A DNA stretch of 17,711 nt from Actinomycetota bacterium (lineage in GTDB: Bacteria > Actinomycetota > Thermoleophilia > Solirubrobacterales > Thermoleophilaceae). This document shows positions 6,562-13,658 of this stretch, one piece after another. How positions within the stretch are numbered: position 1 is the first letter of the stretch; each line of letters starts with the position of its first letter. Location of the stretch: assembly GCA_005885165.1 (NCBI GenBank), contig VAXR01000124.1, forward strand, positions 1 through 17,711, written 5' to 3'. The notes beneath the pieces are model-generated. The model was not told the DNA's origin. It made no database searches and saw only the letters and a list, made by a program, of their open reading frames with translations. The translations under genes were made by a program, and so were the position numbers.

Positions 6562-7221
6562 ATGGCAGCGCCAATCACGATCGTCTCGGCTCGCTTCGAG
6601 GACCTCGTGTCGATCGGCCTCCGCAAGCTGATCCTCGAGGACCCGAATCTCAGCCTTGTAGCGAGCGACATAGAGCTCGACAGCCTCGAGGGGGTCCTCG
6701 ACGAGCAGCATCCCTCGGTCGTACTCCTCAACTTCGGCTCCCTCCCCCAGCCGGCGATGATCTACCAGCTCCACCAGAGCCACCCCGAGACCCGCGTGGT
6801 GGTGCTCGCGAACCGGCCCACCGCAGCCGAGTGCAACCAGATGCTCTCCTTCGGCGCCACCGCGTGCATCTCCAAGGAGACGCAGGGCAGGGACGTCATC
6901 AACGCGATCCACCTGGCCTCACGCGGGATGCACGTCCTGCCGCGCTCGGCGGCTGCCAGCGAGCAGGAGGAGCAGCAGTTCGGGCTGCCCGCGCCCGAGC
7001 TGCTCACCCCGCGCGAGGCCGACGTGCTCGAGCTGCTGCAAGAGGGCCTCAGCAACAAGCAGATCGCGGGCGAGCTCTCGATCGGCGTCGAGACCGTCCG
7101 CACCCACACGCGCAACATCTACGCGAAGCTCGGCGTCTCCACCCGGCGCGACCTGGCGCGGTTCACCCGCCGCACGGCGGACCGCGCGGCCGAGCCCGTC
7201 GGGCTTCCCCAGAGCGCCTAG
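6562..7221 (+). CDS. LuxR/NarL-type regulator with a degenerate receiver domain
   Basis: A 219-residue two-domain protein: an N-terminal receiver-like domain (about 4-120) and a C-terminal LuxR/NarL helix-turn-helix (about 147-200; LTPREADVLELLQEGLSNKQ onward, then TVRTHTRNIYAKLGV). The receiver has lost its phosphorylation site. The expected Asp at the end of beta-3 is Asn57 (VVLLNFG), the acidic pair after beta-1 is absent (IVSARFED), and the conserved Ser/Thr is Ala83. Only Lys105 remains. It is therefore probably phosphorylation-independent, controlled by amount, a ligand or a partner (inference). No histidine kinase is adjacent. The ATG has no Shine-Dalgarno. It converges on asd with 7 bp between stops. 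Confidence 0.9.
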   Translation: MAAPITIVSARFEDLVSIGLRKLILEDPNLSLVASDIELDSLEGVLDEQHPSVVLLNFGSLPQPAMIYQLHQSHPETRVVVLANRPTAAECNQMLSFGATACISKETQGRDVINAIHLASRGMHVLPRSAAASEQEEQQFGLPAPELLTPREADVLELLQEGLSNKQIAGELSIGVETVRTHTRNIYAKLGVSTRRDLARFTRRTADRAAEPVGLPQSA

Positions 7222-7228
7222 GGGCCGA

Positions 7229-8263
7229 CTAGGCCGCGCGCTTCGTGCCCGTGCGGAGCAGGCCCCGCGACTGCAGCAGCTCGGCGAGCTGCACCGCGTT
7301 CGTGGCCGCGCCCTTGCGCAGGTTGTCGCTCACGATCCAGAGGTTGAGGCAGCGCTCGTGCGATGGATCGCGCCGGATCCGGCCGACGAGCACGTCGTCG
7401 CGCCCGGCCGCGTCGATCGCCAGCGGGTAGACGCCATCCGCGGGATCGTCGAGCACGGTGATGCCGGGGAAGCCGGCGAGCAGCTCACGGCACTCCTCGG
7501 GGGAAAGCGGATCGCGGGTCTGGACGTTCACCGACTCCGAGTGCGACGTGTACACGGGCACGCGCGTGCAGGTGGCCGACACCCCGATGTCCGGCGCCTC
7601 GAGGATCTTGCGCGACTCGTTCACGAGCTTGAGCTCCTCGTCGGTGTAGTCGGAGTCGGCGGGGAAGTTGCCGGCCTGCGGCAGGACATTGCCCGCGATC
7701 TGGTGCGGGAAGACCTGCGGGGCCGGCATCTCGTCGGCCTCGATCAACGCCCGGGTCTGGTCGTGCAGCTCCTCGACCGCGCGCTGGCCGGTGCCGGACA
7801 CCGACTGGAGGGTGGTGACCACGAGCCGCTCGATCCCGACTGCATCGAGGATCGGCTTGAGCGCGACGACCATCTGCATGGTCGAGCAGTTCGGATTGGC
7901 CACGATCCCCTTCTGGCGGTCGAGGGCGTGAGGGTTCACCTCCGCGACGACCAGCGGAACGTCGTCCTCCATGCGCCAGCGCGACGAGTTGTCCACGACG
8001 ACGGCGCCGGCCTCCACGAACCGCGGCGCCCACTCGCCGCTGGTCGTCCGCCCCGCCGAGAACAGGGCTACGTCGAATCCCTGGATCGAATCCTCCGACA
8101 GCGCCCGCACCTCGAGGTCGCGGTCGCCGAAGTCGATCGTCCGTCCGACCGAGCGCTCGGACGCGAATGCCACCACCTCGTCCGCGGGGAACGAGCGCTC
8201 CCGCATCACGCCGAGCATCGTGGAGCCGACCGCGCCGGTCGCCCCCACCACCGCGACGCGCAT
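7229..8263 (-). CDS. asd: Aspartate-semialdehyde dehydrogenase
   Basis: A 344-residue NADP-dependent enzyme converting aspartyl phosphate to aspartate semialdehyde, the branch point to lysine/diaminopimelate, threonine and methionine. The N-terminal nucleotide-binding motif is VVGATGAVG (residues 5-13). The catalytic cysteine is Cys126 in NPNCSTMQM, and the substrate-binding/base segment is RVPVYTSHSE (Arg234, His241). Length is normal for the family. Its ATG shares one base with the lysC stop (TGATG), so it is translated by coupling with lysC; no Shine-Dalgarno is seen. No terminator fits in the 7 bp before the luxR stop, so its transcript probably extends antisense into luxR. Confidence 0.97.
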   Translation of the reverse strand: MRVAVVGATGAVGSTMLGVMRERSFPADEVVAFASERSVGRTIDFGDRDLEVRALSEDSIQGFDVALFSAGRTTSGEWAPRFVEAGAVVVDNSSRWRMEDDVPLVVAEVNPHALDRQKGIVANPNCSTMQMVVALKPILDAVGIERLVVTTLQSVSGTGQRAVEELHDQTRALIEADEMPAPQVFPHQIAGNVLPQAGNFPADSDYTDEELKLVNESRKILEAPDIGVSATCTRVPVYTSHSESVNVQTRDPLSPEECRELLAGFPGITVLDDPADGVYPLAIDAAGRDDVLVGRIRRDPSHERCLNLWIVSDNLRKGAATNAVQLAELLQSRGLLRTGTKRAA

Positions 8264-9591
8264 CAGGAGACCACCGGCCTGTGGTCGCCGCGCGGGTCCT
8301 CGCGGCGCACGGCGTCCTCACCGAGCTCGAATGCCCGGTGGAGCTCGCGCACCGCGGTCTCCACGTCGTCCTCGCGGACGACGCAGGAGATCTTGATCGG
8401 GGAGGTCGAGATCATCTCGATGTTCACGCCGGCGTCGCCGAGCACGGTGAAGGTCTTGGCCGCCACCCCGGGATGCGTCCTCATCCCGGCGCCCACGAGC
8501 GAGACCTTCCCCATGTTCACGTCGGTCGCGATCCCGCCCATCCCGAGCTCGGGGATCAGCGGCTCGAGCGCCTCGCGCGCGCTGTCGAGGTCCTCGCGCG
8601 GGACGGTGAACGACATGTCCGCGCTGTGCCCCTCCGACTCCGGCTCGTTCTGGATGATCATGTCCACGTTGACGTTGGCGTCGGCAAGGGCGGTCAACAC
8701 CCGGCCCGCGACCCCCGGCCTGTCGGGAAGCTGCGTCAGCGTCACCCGGGCGTCGCCGGTCGAATGGGTTATGGCTGTGATCAGCGGGCGTTCCATCGTC
8801 TCGTCCTCTCCCAACACGAAGGTACCCGGTCCGTCGTCGAAGCTCGACCGGCAGTGGAGGCGGACCCCGTGGTTGCGCGCGTACTCGACCGAGCGCAGCT
8901 GGAGCACCCGCGCGCCCGACGCGGACATCTCGAGCATCTCCTCGAACGAGACCGCGGCCAGCTTCCTGGCGTTCGGGACGATGTGTGGATCGGCGCTGTA
9001 GACGCCCGCGACATCGGTGTAGATCTCGCAGACGTCCGCTCCGAGGGCGGCCGCGATCGCCACCGCGGTGGTGTCGGACCCGCCGCGGCCGAGCGTCGTC
9101 ACGTTGCCGTGGATCTCGTACTCGCCGCCCTCGCCGCGGATCGACGCGGAGGTGCCCTGGAAGCCGGCGACCAGCACGATCCTGCCCTCCGCCAGCAGGC
9201 TCTCGATGCGATCGGTGCGCACGTCGATGATGCGCGCCTTCGTGTGGGTGGTGTCGGTGACGATCCCGGCCTGGGAGCCGGTCAGCGACACGGCCTCGTG
9301 CCCGAGGTCGTTGATGACCATCGAGGCGAGCGCGCACGAGATCCGCTCGCCCGTCGAGAGCAGCATGTCCATCTCGCGCGGATGAGGGCGCGGGGTGACC
9401 TCGTAGGCCATGCTGATCAGCTCGTCCGTGGTCTGGCCGCGCGCCGAGAGAACGGCGACCACCCGCTTTCCCTCCTCCTTCGCCGCAACGATGCGGCGGG
9501 CCGCAGAACGGATGCGGTCGGCGTCGGCGACAGAGGTGCCGCCGAACTTCATCACCACGGTGGGTGCGAGCGCGGAAGCGGGGCCGCCCAT
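8263..9591 (-). CDS. lysC: Aspartate kinase with C-terminal ACT domains
   Basis: A 442-residue aspartokinase that phosphorylates aspartate in the first step of the aspartate pathway. The amino-acid kinase domain starts with VVMKFGGTSVADADR (residues 12-26) and includes TTLGRGGSDTTAVA (about 165-178). Two ACT repeats follow at about 272-345 and 352-420 (LPDRPGVAGRVLTALADANV and GMRTHPGVAAKTFTVLGDAG), the usual site of lysine/threonine feedback inhibition. A short insertion lies before TTLGRGG (residues about 147-164). The frame is open upstream to 9753, but ATG at 9591 is preferred because TATCCT lies 9 nt upstream and it clears the divergent gene. Internal ATG at 9552 (MKFGG) is an alternative start. 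It is cotranscribed with asd. Confidence 0.96.
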   Translation of the reverse strand: MGGPASALAPTVVMKFGGTSVADADRIRSAARRIVAAKEEGKRVVAVLSARGQTTDELISMAYEVTPRPHPREMDMLLSTGERISCALASMVINDLGHEAVSLTGSQAGIVTDTTHTKARIIDVRTDRIESLLAEGRIVLVAGFQGTSASIRGEGGEYEIHGNVTTLGRGGSDTTAVAIAAALGADVCEIYTDVAGVYSADPHIVPNARKLAAVSFEEMLEMSASGARVLQLRSVEYARNHGVRLHCRSSFDDGPGTFVLGEDETMERPLITAITHSTGDARVTLTQLPDRPGVAGRVLTALADANVNVDMIIQNEPESEGHSADMSFTVPREDLDSAREALEPLIPELGMGGIATDVNMGKVSLVGAGMRTHPGVAAKTFTVLGDAGVNIEMISTSPIKISCVVREDDVETAVRELHRAFELGEDAVRREDPRGDHRPVVS

Positions 9592-9600
9592 CGGCTTTCG

Positions 9601-9610
9601 AGGATAGCTT
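9601..9610. promoter_or_regulatory. Overlapping divergent -10 elements of lysC and the GH3 gene
   Basis: Plus strand: TAGCTT at 9605-9610, 7 nt before GTG 9618. Minus strand: TATCCT at 9606-9601, 9 nt before ATG 9591. The two hexamers share bases 9605-9606 in a 26-bp spacer, so both mRNAs would be leaderless or nearly so and polymerase could bind in only one direction at a time. No -35 elements are recognisable. Confidence 0.5.
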
Positions 9611-9617
9611 TCGCAGG

Positions 9618-10844
9618 GTGCGCATCGGACTCCTGCGCTTACTTCGCGAGGTCTGGCTTGGCTTCCTGATCGGCGTCGTCGCGCCGCTAGGCGTGTGGGG
9701 GCTCGGGAAGGTCCATTGGAGCTCGTCGAGCCACTCCCACCGGGCGGTCGCACCCGGGCCTCACCTGCGGCGCCCGGTTCCGGCGCGCTCGTTCCTCGAG
9801 CGGCTGATCCCGCCGCCGGGCGGGCGGCTGCCCGGAGTCCACGTGGACACCCAGATTCGAAAGGCGGTGGCGAAGCTGCCGCTCGACCGCAAGATCGCGC
9901 AGCTGCTGCTGGTGGGCTTCGCCGGGCGAACGATCAAGGCGCCGTTCTACGGGACGCTCGGCCGCATCGATCTCGGCGGAGTCGCCTTCGATCGCGACAA
10001 CTACCAGAGCCCCGATCAGATCTCGACGCTCGCGGCGGGCGTCTCGAACACCACCTCCGATCCGCGCACCCACACCCCTCCGTTCATCGTCGCGCCGCAG
10101 GAGGGCGGGGACTTCTCGGCGTTCCCGAACCTGCCGCCGTTCGACAACGCCGCCGACCTCCACTCGACGTCGCTCGCGGCGCGGGAGGCCCGCGACGCCT
10201 CCAAGGCGCTCACCCAGATCGGGTTCAACGGCGTCCTCGCACCCGACCTCGACGTGAGCGCGAGCACCGACCAGCCGCTCGCCGGCAGGGCGTTCTCGGA
10301 CGTGCCCAGCAGGGTCTCCGCGTACGCGACCGCCACGATAGGCGCCTACCGAAGCGCGCACATGCTCTCGGCGCCCGGCCACTTCCCCGGGATCGGAGCC
10401 GCGGGCCAGTCCACCGATCAGGGGCCAACCGAGGTGGGGCTCTCGATGAAGGACCTGGCGCGCCGAGACCTCGTCCCCTTCCGCGCCGCCATCCGCGCCG
10501 GCGCGCAGGCGATCCTGCTGGCCACTCGGCTCCTGCGGGGACAGCTCGGCTTCAAGGGGATGGCGATCACCGACGACCTCGAGGCGGGGGCGATCACATC
10601 GCAGACGACCGTTCCGAAGGCGGCGGTGACGGCGATCCAGGCGGGAGCCGACATGGTGTGGATCTCCGGCCCCGAGTCCGACTGGCTAGGCGCCTACAGA
10701 GCGATCCTGGCGGCGGTTCGCTCAAAGCGCGTCCCGATGCTGCGGATCAACACCGCGGTGACCCGGATCATCACCGCCAAGCGCGAGCTCGGCCTCAAGA
10801 ACCAGAAGCGGACGATCCCGCTGGGCGCGCCGGGGTCGCAGTAG
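9618..10844 (+). CDS. Membrane-anchored glycoside hydrolase family 3-like protein, degenerate active site
   Basis: A 408-residue protein with an N-terminal membrane segment (about residues 12-30, RLLREVW before it on the inside), a Pro-rich linker, and a GH3 (NagZ-like) barrel from about 77. GH3 enzymes of this class remove N-acetylglucosamine from peptidoglycan fragments. Recognisable motifs are QEGG (161-164), HFPG (255-258) and TDDL with the nucleophile-type Asp319. However, the usual DQEGGR reads PQEGGD, the Lys before HFPG is Gly, no acid/base His follows, and about 20-25 residues between AILLA and LLRGQLGF are missing. It may be catalytically dead or altered. GTG at 9618 is chosen for its TAGCTT 7 nt upstream; GTG at 9564 would overlap lysC. 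Its 3' end overlaps the convergent gene by 50 bp. Confidence 0.85.
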   Translation: MRIGLLRLLREVWLGFLIGVVAPLGVWGLGKVHWSSSSHSHRAVAPGPHLRRPVPARSFLERLIPPPGGRLPGVHVDTQIRKAVAKLPLDRKIAQLLLVGFAGRTIKAPFYGTLGRIDLGGVAFDRDNYQSPDQISTLAAGVSNTTSDPRTHTPPFIVAPQEGGDFSAFPNLPPFDNAADLHSTSLAAREARDASKALTQIGFNGVLAPDLDVSASTDQPLAGRAFSDVPSRVSAYATATIGAYRSAHMLSAPGHFPGIGAAGQSTDQGPTEVGLSMKDLARRDLVPFRAAIRAGAQAILLATRLLRGQLGFKGMAITDDLEAGAITSQTTVPKAAVTAIQAGADMVWISGPESDWLGAYRAILAAVRSKRVPMLRINTAVTRIITAKRELGLKNQKRTIPLGAPGSQ

Positions 10845-11295
10845 TCGGGCGACGGCGGGCCAGCGCCGTGAGCGCCAGCGCCACGAGCGCCAGCCCAAGC
10901 GCCACCCAGACACCCGGGCGCCGCGTCACCGGCACCTGGAGCCCGTCGAAGGCGAAGCCGAAGTCGGGCGGCCAGACGACGCGCAGCGCCACCGCAGCCA
11001 CCGTGAGCGCTGCGAGCGCGACCTGCGCCCTCCCGAACAGGTCCGCCGCCATCAGCACCAGGTTGATCGCCGCCAGCAGCAATGCCAGGCGAGCCCACCA
11101 GGTGGCGTGCCAGCCGTTCGGCGTGTAGCGGTAGAGCGCGAACCACGGACCGACGAAGACTGAGACCGCGACGGCGGCGGTGGCCGCCATGCCGGCCGCG
11201 CGCAGCGGACCCGGGAGCGTGATCGCGGGCGCCCGCCCCGGATCAGAGAGCGTGGCGGCCCTGGAGAGCCTTCCCCAGCGTGATCTCGTCCGCAT
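10795..11295 (-). CDS. Small four-helix membrane protein, unknown function
   Basis: Not recognised by family. From ATG at 11295 it is 166 residues with four hydrophobic segments at about 33-55, 66-86, 89-108 and 128-147, an Arg-containing N-terminus and a Thr/Pro/Ser-rich tail after ARRR. Trp/Tyr residues lie at the membrane borders. The start is uncertain: ATG 11295 overlaps the recR end by 53 bp, while ATG 11190 gives 131 residues but removes the charged residues before helix 1. No Shine-Dalgarno favours either. It follows recR in the same direction, probably as the last gene of that operon. Its 3' end overlaps the GH3-like gene on the other strand by 50 bp. Confidence 0.7.
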   Translation of the reverse strand: MRTRSRWGRLSRAATLSDPGRAPAITLPGPLRAAGMAATAAVAVSVFVGPWFALYRYTPNGWHATWWARLALLLAAINLVLMAADLFGRAQVALAALTVAAVALRVVWPPDFGFAFDGLQVPVTRRPGVWVALGLALVALALTALARRRPTTATPARPAGSSASGS

Positions 11296-11842
11296 ACTCG
11301 AGGTCGGCGCCGACCGGCAGCCCGCTCGCGAGCCTCGTGACCGTCACCTCCGGAGCGCGCTCCCGGATCGCGTCGGCCAGGTAGAGGGCCGTGGCCTCGC
11401 CGGTCGTGGTCGAGTTCGTGGCCACCACGACCTCGCGCGCGCCCCCGTTCTCGAGGCGCGGGAGCAGCTCGGCGATGCGGAGGTCCTCCGGATCGACGCC
11501 GTCGATCGGCGACAGCGCCCCGCCGAGCACGTGGTAGCGGCCGTGGAATTCGTGCGTTCGCTCGATCGGGATCACGTCGCTCGGCTCTTCGACCACGCAG
11601 ATCAGCTCGGGCGTGCGGCGCTCGTCCTCGCAGATCCGGCAGCGGGGCCCGACCGCGAGGTTGAAGCAGATCTCGCACTGCCCAACCTTCTCCTTGACCT
11701 CCCGGATCGCGTCCGCGAGCGCCAGCGCCTCGTCCTCCGGGGTGCGCAGGATGTGGAAGGCGAGCCGCTGGGCCGTGCGCTGCCCGATGCCGGGCAGGCG
11801 CGCGAGCTCGGTGATGAGCCTGTTGACGGGCGGTGAGAACAC
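11243..11842 (-). CDS. recR: Recombination protein RecR
   Basis: A 199-residue RecR, which with RecO loads RecA at single-stranded gaps. A helix-hairpin-helix is at about residues 14-32 (ARLPGIGQRTAQRLAFHIL), a four-cysteine zinc site at Cys56, Cys59, Cys68, Cys71, and the Toprim domain follows (ICVVEEPSD at 81-89). The C-terminal YADEITLGKALQGR (183-196) is highly typical. Length is normal. The start is GTG at 11842, matching the family N-terminus. TAAGCT lies 8 nt upstream, so recR may have its own leaderless promoter. The gene usually lies directly after ybaB, but here the GGDEF/HD-GYP gene separates them. Confidence 0.97.
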   Translation of the reverse strand: MFSPPVNRLITELARLPGIGQRTAQRLAFHILRTPEDEALALADAIREVKEKVGQCEICFNLAVGPRCRICEDERRTPELICVVEEPSDVIPIERTHEFHGRYHVLGGALSPIDGVDPEDLRIAELLPRLENGGAREVVVATNSTTTGEATALYLADAIRERAPEVTVTRLASGLPVGADLEYADEITLGKALQGRHAL

Positions 11843-11850
11843 CGCCGCCG

Positions 11851-11856
11851 AGCTTA
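11851..11856 (-). promoter_or_regulatory. Putative -10 (TAAGCT) of recR
   Basis: TAAGCT on the minus strand fits TANNNT and ends 8 nt before the recR GTG, inside the 22-bp gap after the upstream gene. No Shine-Dalgarno is seen in that gap. Confidence 0.4.
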
Positions 11857-11864
11857 GAGGTGGC

Positions 11865-13256
11865 TCAGGATCCCTCGCCGAGGGGCACGCCGAGGCGCGG
11901 CTGCTCGCCGACCTCGACCGCGCCGCCGCGGATCAGCTCGCACATGGCCTTGACGGCAGCGGCGTCGAACTGCGTGCCGGCGTGGGCCTCGAGCTCCTCG
12001 AGCGCCTCAGCCGTGGGGACCGGGGTGCGGTAGAGCCGCGGGCACGTCATGGTCTCGAGCGCGTCGACGACGTGCAGGATGCGGCTCTCCAGCGGGATCT
12101 CGTCGCCGCTCAGGCCGTCGGGGTACCCGCGCCCGTCGATTCGCTCGTGGAGGTGGCCGACCCAGTCCGCGATGTCCGTCATGCCGGCGCCGGCGATGAT
12201 CGCGCGCCCGAGCTCCGAGTGACGGCGCATCACCGCCAGCTCGTCGCGGCTCAGGGGACCCGGCTTGAGCAGGATCGCGTCGCGGATCCCGATCTTGCCG
12301 ACGTCGTGGAGCAGTCCCGCCATGCGGATCGACTCGACGCGCTCGTCGCTCATGCCCATGGCCGAGGCGAGCGTCGCGGCGTAGAAGGCAACGCGCTGGG
12401 AGTGCATGTGCGTATAGCCGTCGCGGGCGTCGACCGCGCGAGCCAGCGCCTGGACGGTGTTGAAGAGGCCGCTGCGGCGGAGGCGGGCGGCGTCCTCCTC
12501 GGCCGACATCGCGGCGCCGTCGCGGGTGGAGTAGACGGCGGTCTGGCCGTGGCCGGCGGACCGCGCCCAGTAGAGGGCGCCGTCGGCGAAGCGCATCAGC
12601 TCGGCGCGGCCGACCGAATGGCGCGGGAACTCGGCGACCCCCCCGCTGAAGGAGACGGCGCCGACGTCCGCGGCCAGCGCCCGTGACTCGATCCGGCTGC
12701 GAAGGCGGGTGAGCGCATCCTCGGCGCCCTTGGCGTCGGCGCGGCTGAGCGCGAGCATGAACTCGTCGCCGCCCACGCGCCCGCAGAGGTCGCCTGGGCG
12801 GAGGTTCTCGGACAGCCCCTGGGCGAGCGCGACGAGCACCGCGTCGCCGTGGGCGTGACCGGCGCGGTCGTTCAGCTCGCGGAAGCCGTCGACGTCGACC
12901 GACACGATCGCCACGGACCAGCTCTCGCGGCGCGCGCGGCGCAGCTCGATCTCGAGTCCGTCCTGGAAGGCGCGGTGGTTGAGAACGCCGGTGAGCGGGT
13001 CGCGCAGTGCCAGCTCGTCGAGGCGGCGCTGGGTCTCGGCGAGCTCGGCCGCGATATCGGAAGTCTCGTGGCGGCCGCCGCTGCGACCGATCGCGAGCCC
13101 CGCGACGAGGGCAGCGGCGACGGCGGCTGCCGCGGGCCCCGGTCCGAACGCCCACAGCGCGGCGCCCGATCCGGCGGCGACCGCAAGGATCCGCAGGACC
13201 CACGGATGCTCGCGCAGCCCGCGCGCGCGCGTGTATACGGCGGATTCGCGCCTCAC
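11865..13256 (-). CDS. Membrane GGDEF and HD-GYP dual-domain c-di-GMP protein
   Basis: A 463-residue protein with one or two N-terminal membrane segments (about 20-37 and 41-57), then GGDEF (about 85-245), then HD-GYP (about 265-445). The diguanylate cyclase site GGDEF (162-166) is intact, with an inhibitory-site RxxD (Arg153-Asp156) five residues before it. The HD-GYP phosphodiesterase has His285, HD at 317-318 (HDVGKIG), His346 (HSELG), GYP at 377-379 and Asp398. The usual HHE before DGxGYP reads LHE, so one metal-ligand position is Leu369. It could make and break c-di-GMP, or one domain may be regulatory. No periplasmic sensor domain is visible. GTG at 13256 is the start; it lies 42 bp after ybaB and 22 bp before recR. 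Confidence 0.94.
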   Translation of the reverse strand: MRRESAVYTRARGLREHPWVLRILAVAAGSGAALWAFGPGPAAAAVAAALVAGLAIGRSGGRHETSDIAAELAETQRRLDELALRDPLTGVLNHRAFQDGLEIELRRARRESWSVAIVSVDVDGFRELNDRAGHAHGDAVLVALAQGLSENLRPGDLCGRVGGDEFMLALSRADAKGAEDALTRLRSRIESRALAADVGAVSFSGGVAEFPRHSVGRAELMRFADGALYWARSAGHGQTAVYSTRDGAAMSAEEDAARLRRSGLFNTVQALARAVDARDGYTHMHSQRVAFYAATLASAMGMSDERVESIRMAGLLHDVGKIGIRDAILLKPGPLSRDELAVMRRHSELGRAIIAGAGMTDIADWVGHLHERIDGRGYPDGLSGDEIPLESRILHVVDALETMTCPRLYRTPVPTAEALEELEAHAGTQFDAAAVKAMCELIRGGAVEVGEQPRLGVPLGEGS

Positions 13257-13298
13257 CTAGCAGCTCATCGGCACCCGGTGAGCGCGTCTTGAGCGAAG

Positions 13299-13658
13299 TT
13301 AGAGCCCGGGCAGGCCCAGGCCGCCCAGCCCGCCGGCGCCGCCTAGCCCTCCGAGGCCGCTCGCGGCGCCGAGCCGCGAGGCCGCCAGCTCCTGTGCGGA
13401 GCGCAGCGCCTCGTTGACCGCGGCGATGACCATGTCCTGCAGCATCTCGACGTCCTCGGGATCGACCGCGTCGGGGTCGATCTGGATCTCGCGCACCTCG
13501 AGCCCGCCAGTCACCTTCACCTTCACCATGCCGCCGCCGGCGCTGGCCTCGACGACCTCGGACTCGAGCTCCTTCTGAGCCTTGGCCATCTCGGCCTGCA
13601 TCTGCTGGACCTGCTTCATCATCTGGTTCAGGTTCGGCTGCTGCGGCACCGCGATCAC
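13299..13658 (-). CDS. ybaB: YbaB/EbfC-family nucleoid-associated protein
   Basis: A 116-119 residue YbaB/EbfC protein, a small dimeric DNA-binding protein typically encoded between dnaX and recR. The helical start NQMMKQVQQMQAEMAKAQKE is followed by the signature GGGMVKVKVTGGLEVREIQI (about 41-60) and DPEDVEMLQDMVIAAVNEA. The C-terminal tail (about 98-119) is low-complexity Gly/Leu. Two starts compete: GTG 13658 overlaps the dnaX stop (GTGA), while GTG 13649 lies 8 nt after an AGGGG sequence and fits the usual family N-terminus equally well. The reading frame is open further upstream within dnaX, but that is not coding. Confidence 0.92.
   Translation of the reverse strand: MIAVPQQPNLNQMMKQVQQMQAEMAKAQKELESEVVEASAGGGMVKVKVTGGLEVREIQIDPDAVDPEDVEMLQDMVIAAVNEALRSAQELAASRLGAASGLGGLGGAGGLGGLGLPGL

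Noticed and set aside
9564..9617. Longer start (GTG 9564) for the GH3-like protein
   Set aside because: It would overlap the lysC start and add an Arg-rich stretch; GTG 9618 has a well-placed -10 and the natural membrane anchor.
7358..9669. Plus-strand open frames over 500 codons opposite lysC and asd
   Set aside because: They are antisense shadows caused by high GC; the minus strand carries complete enzyme motifs.
12851..12880. A second copy of the GTGACC/GGTC operator half-sites
   Set aside because: Only a partial match within the GGDEF coding region, with different spacing and no promoter nearby.
13295..13365. Gly/Leu repeat tract at the ybaB 3' end as a DNA repeat element
   Set aside because: It is the coded low-complexity tail of YbaB, without exact DNA repeat units or mobility signs.
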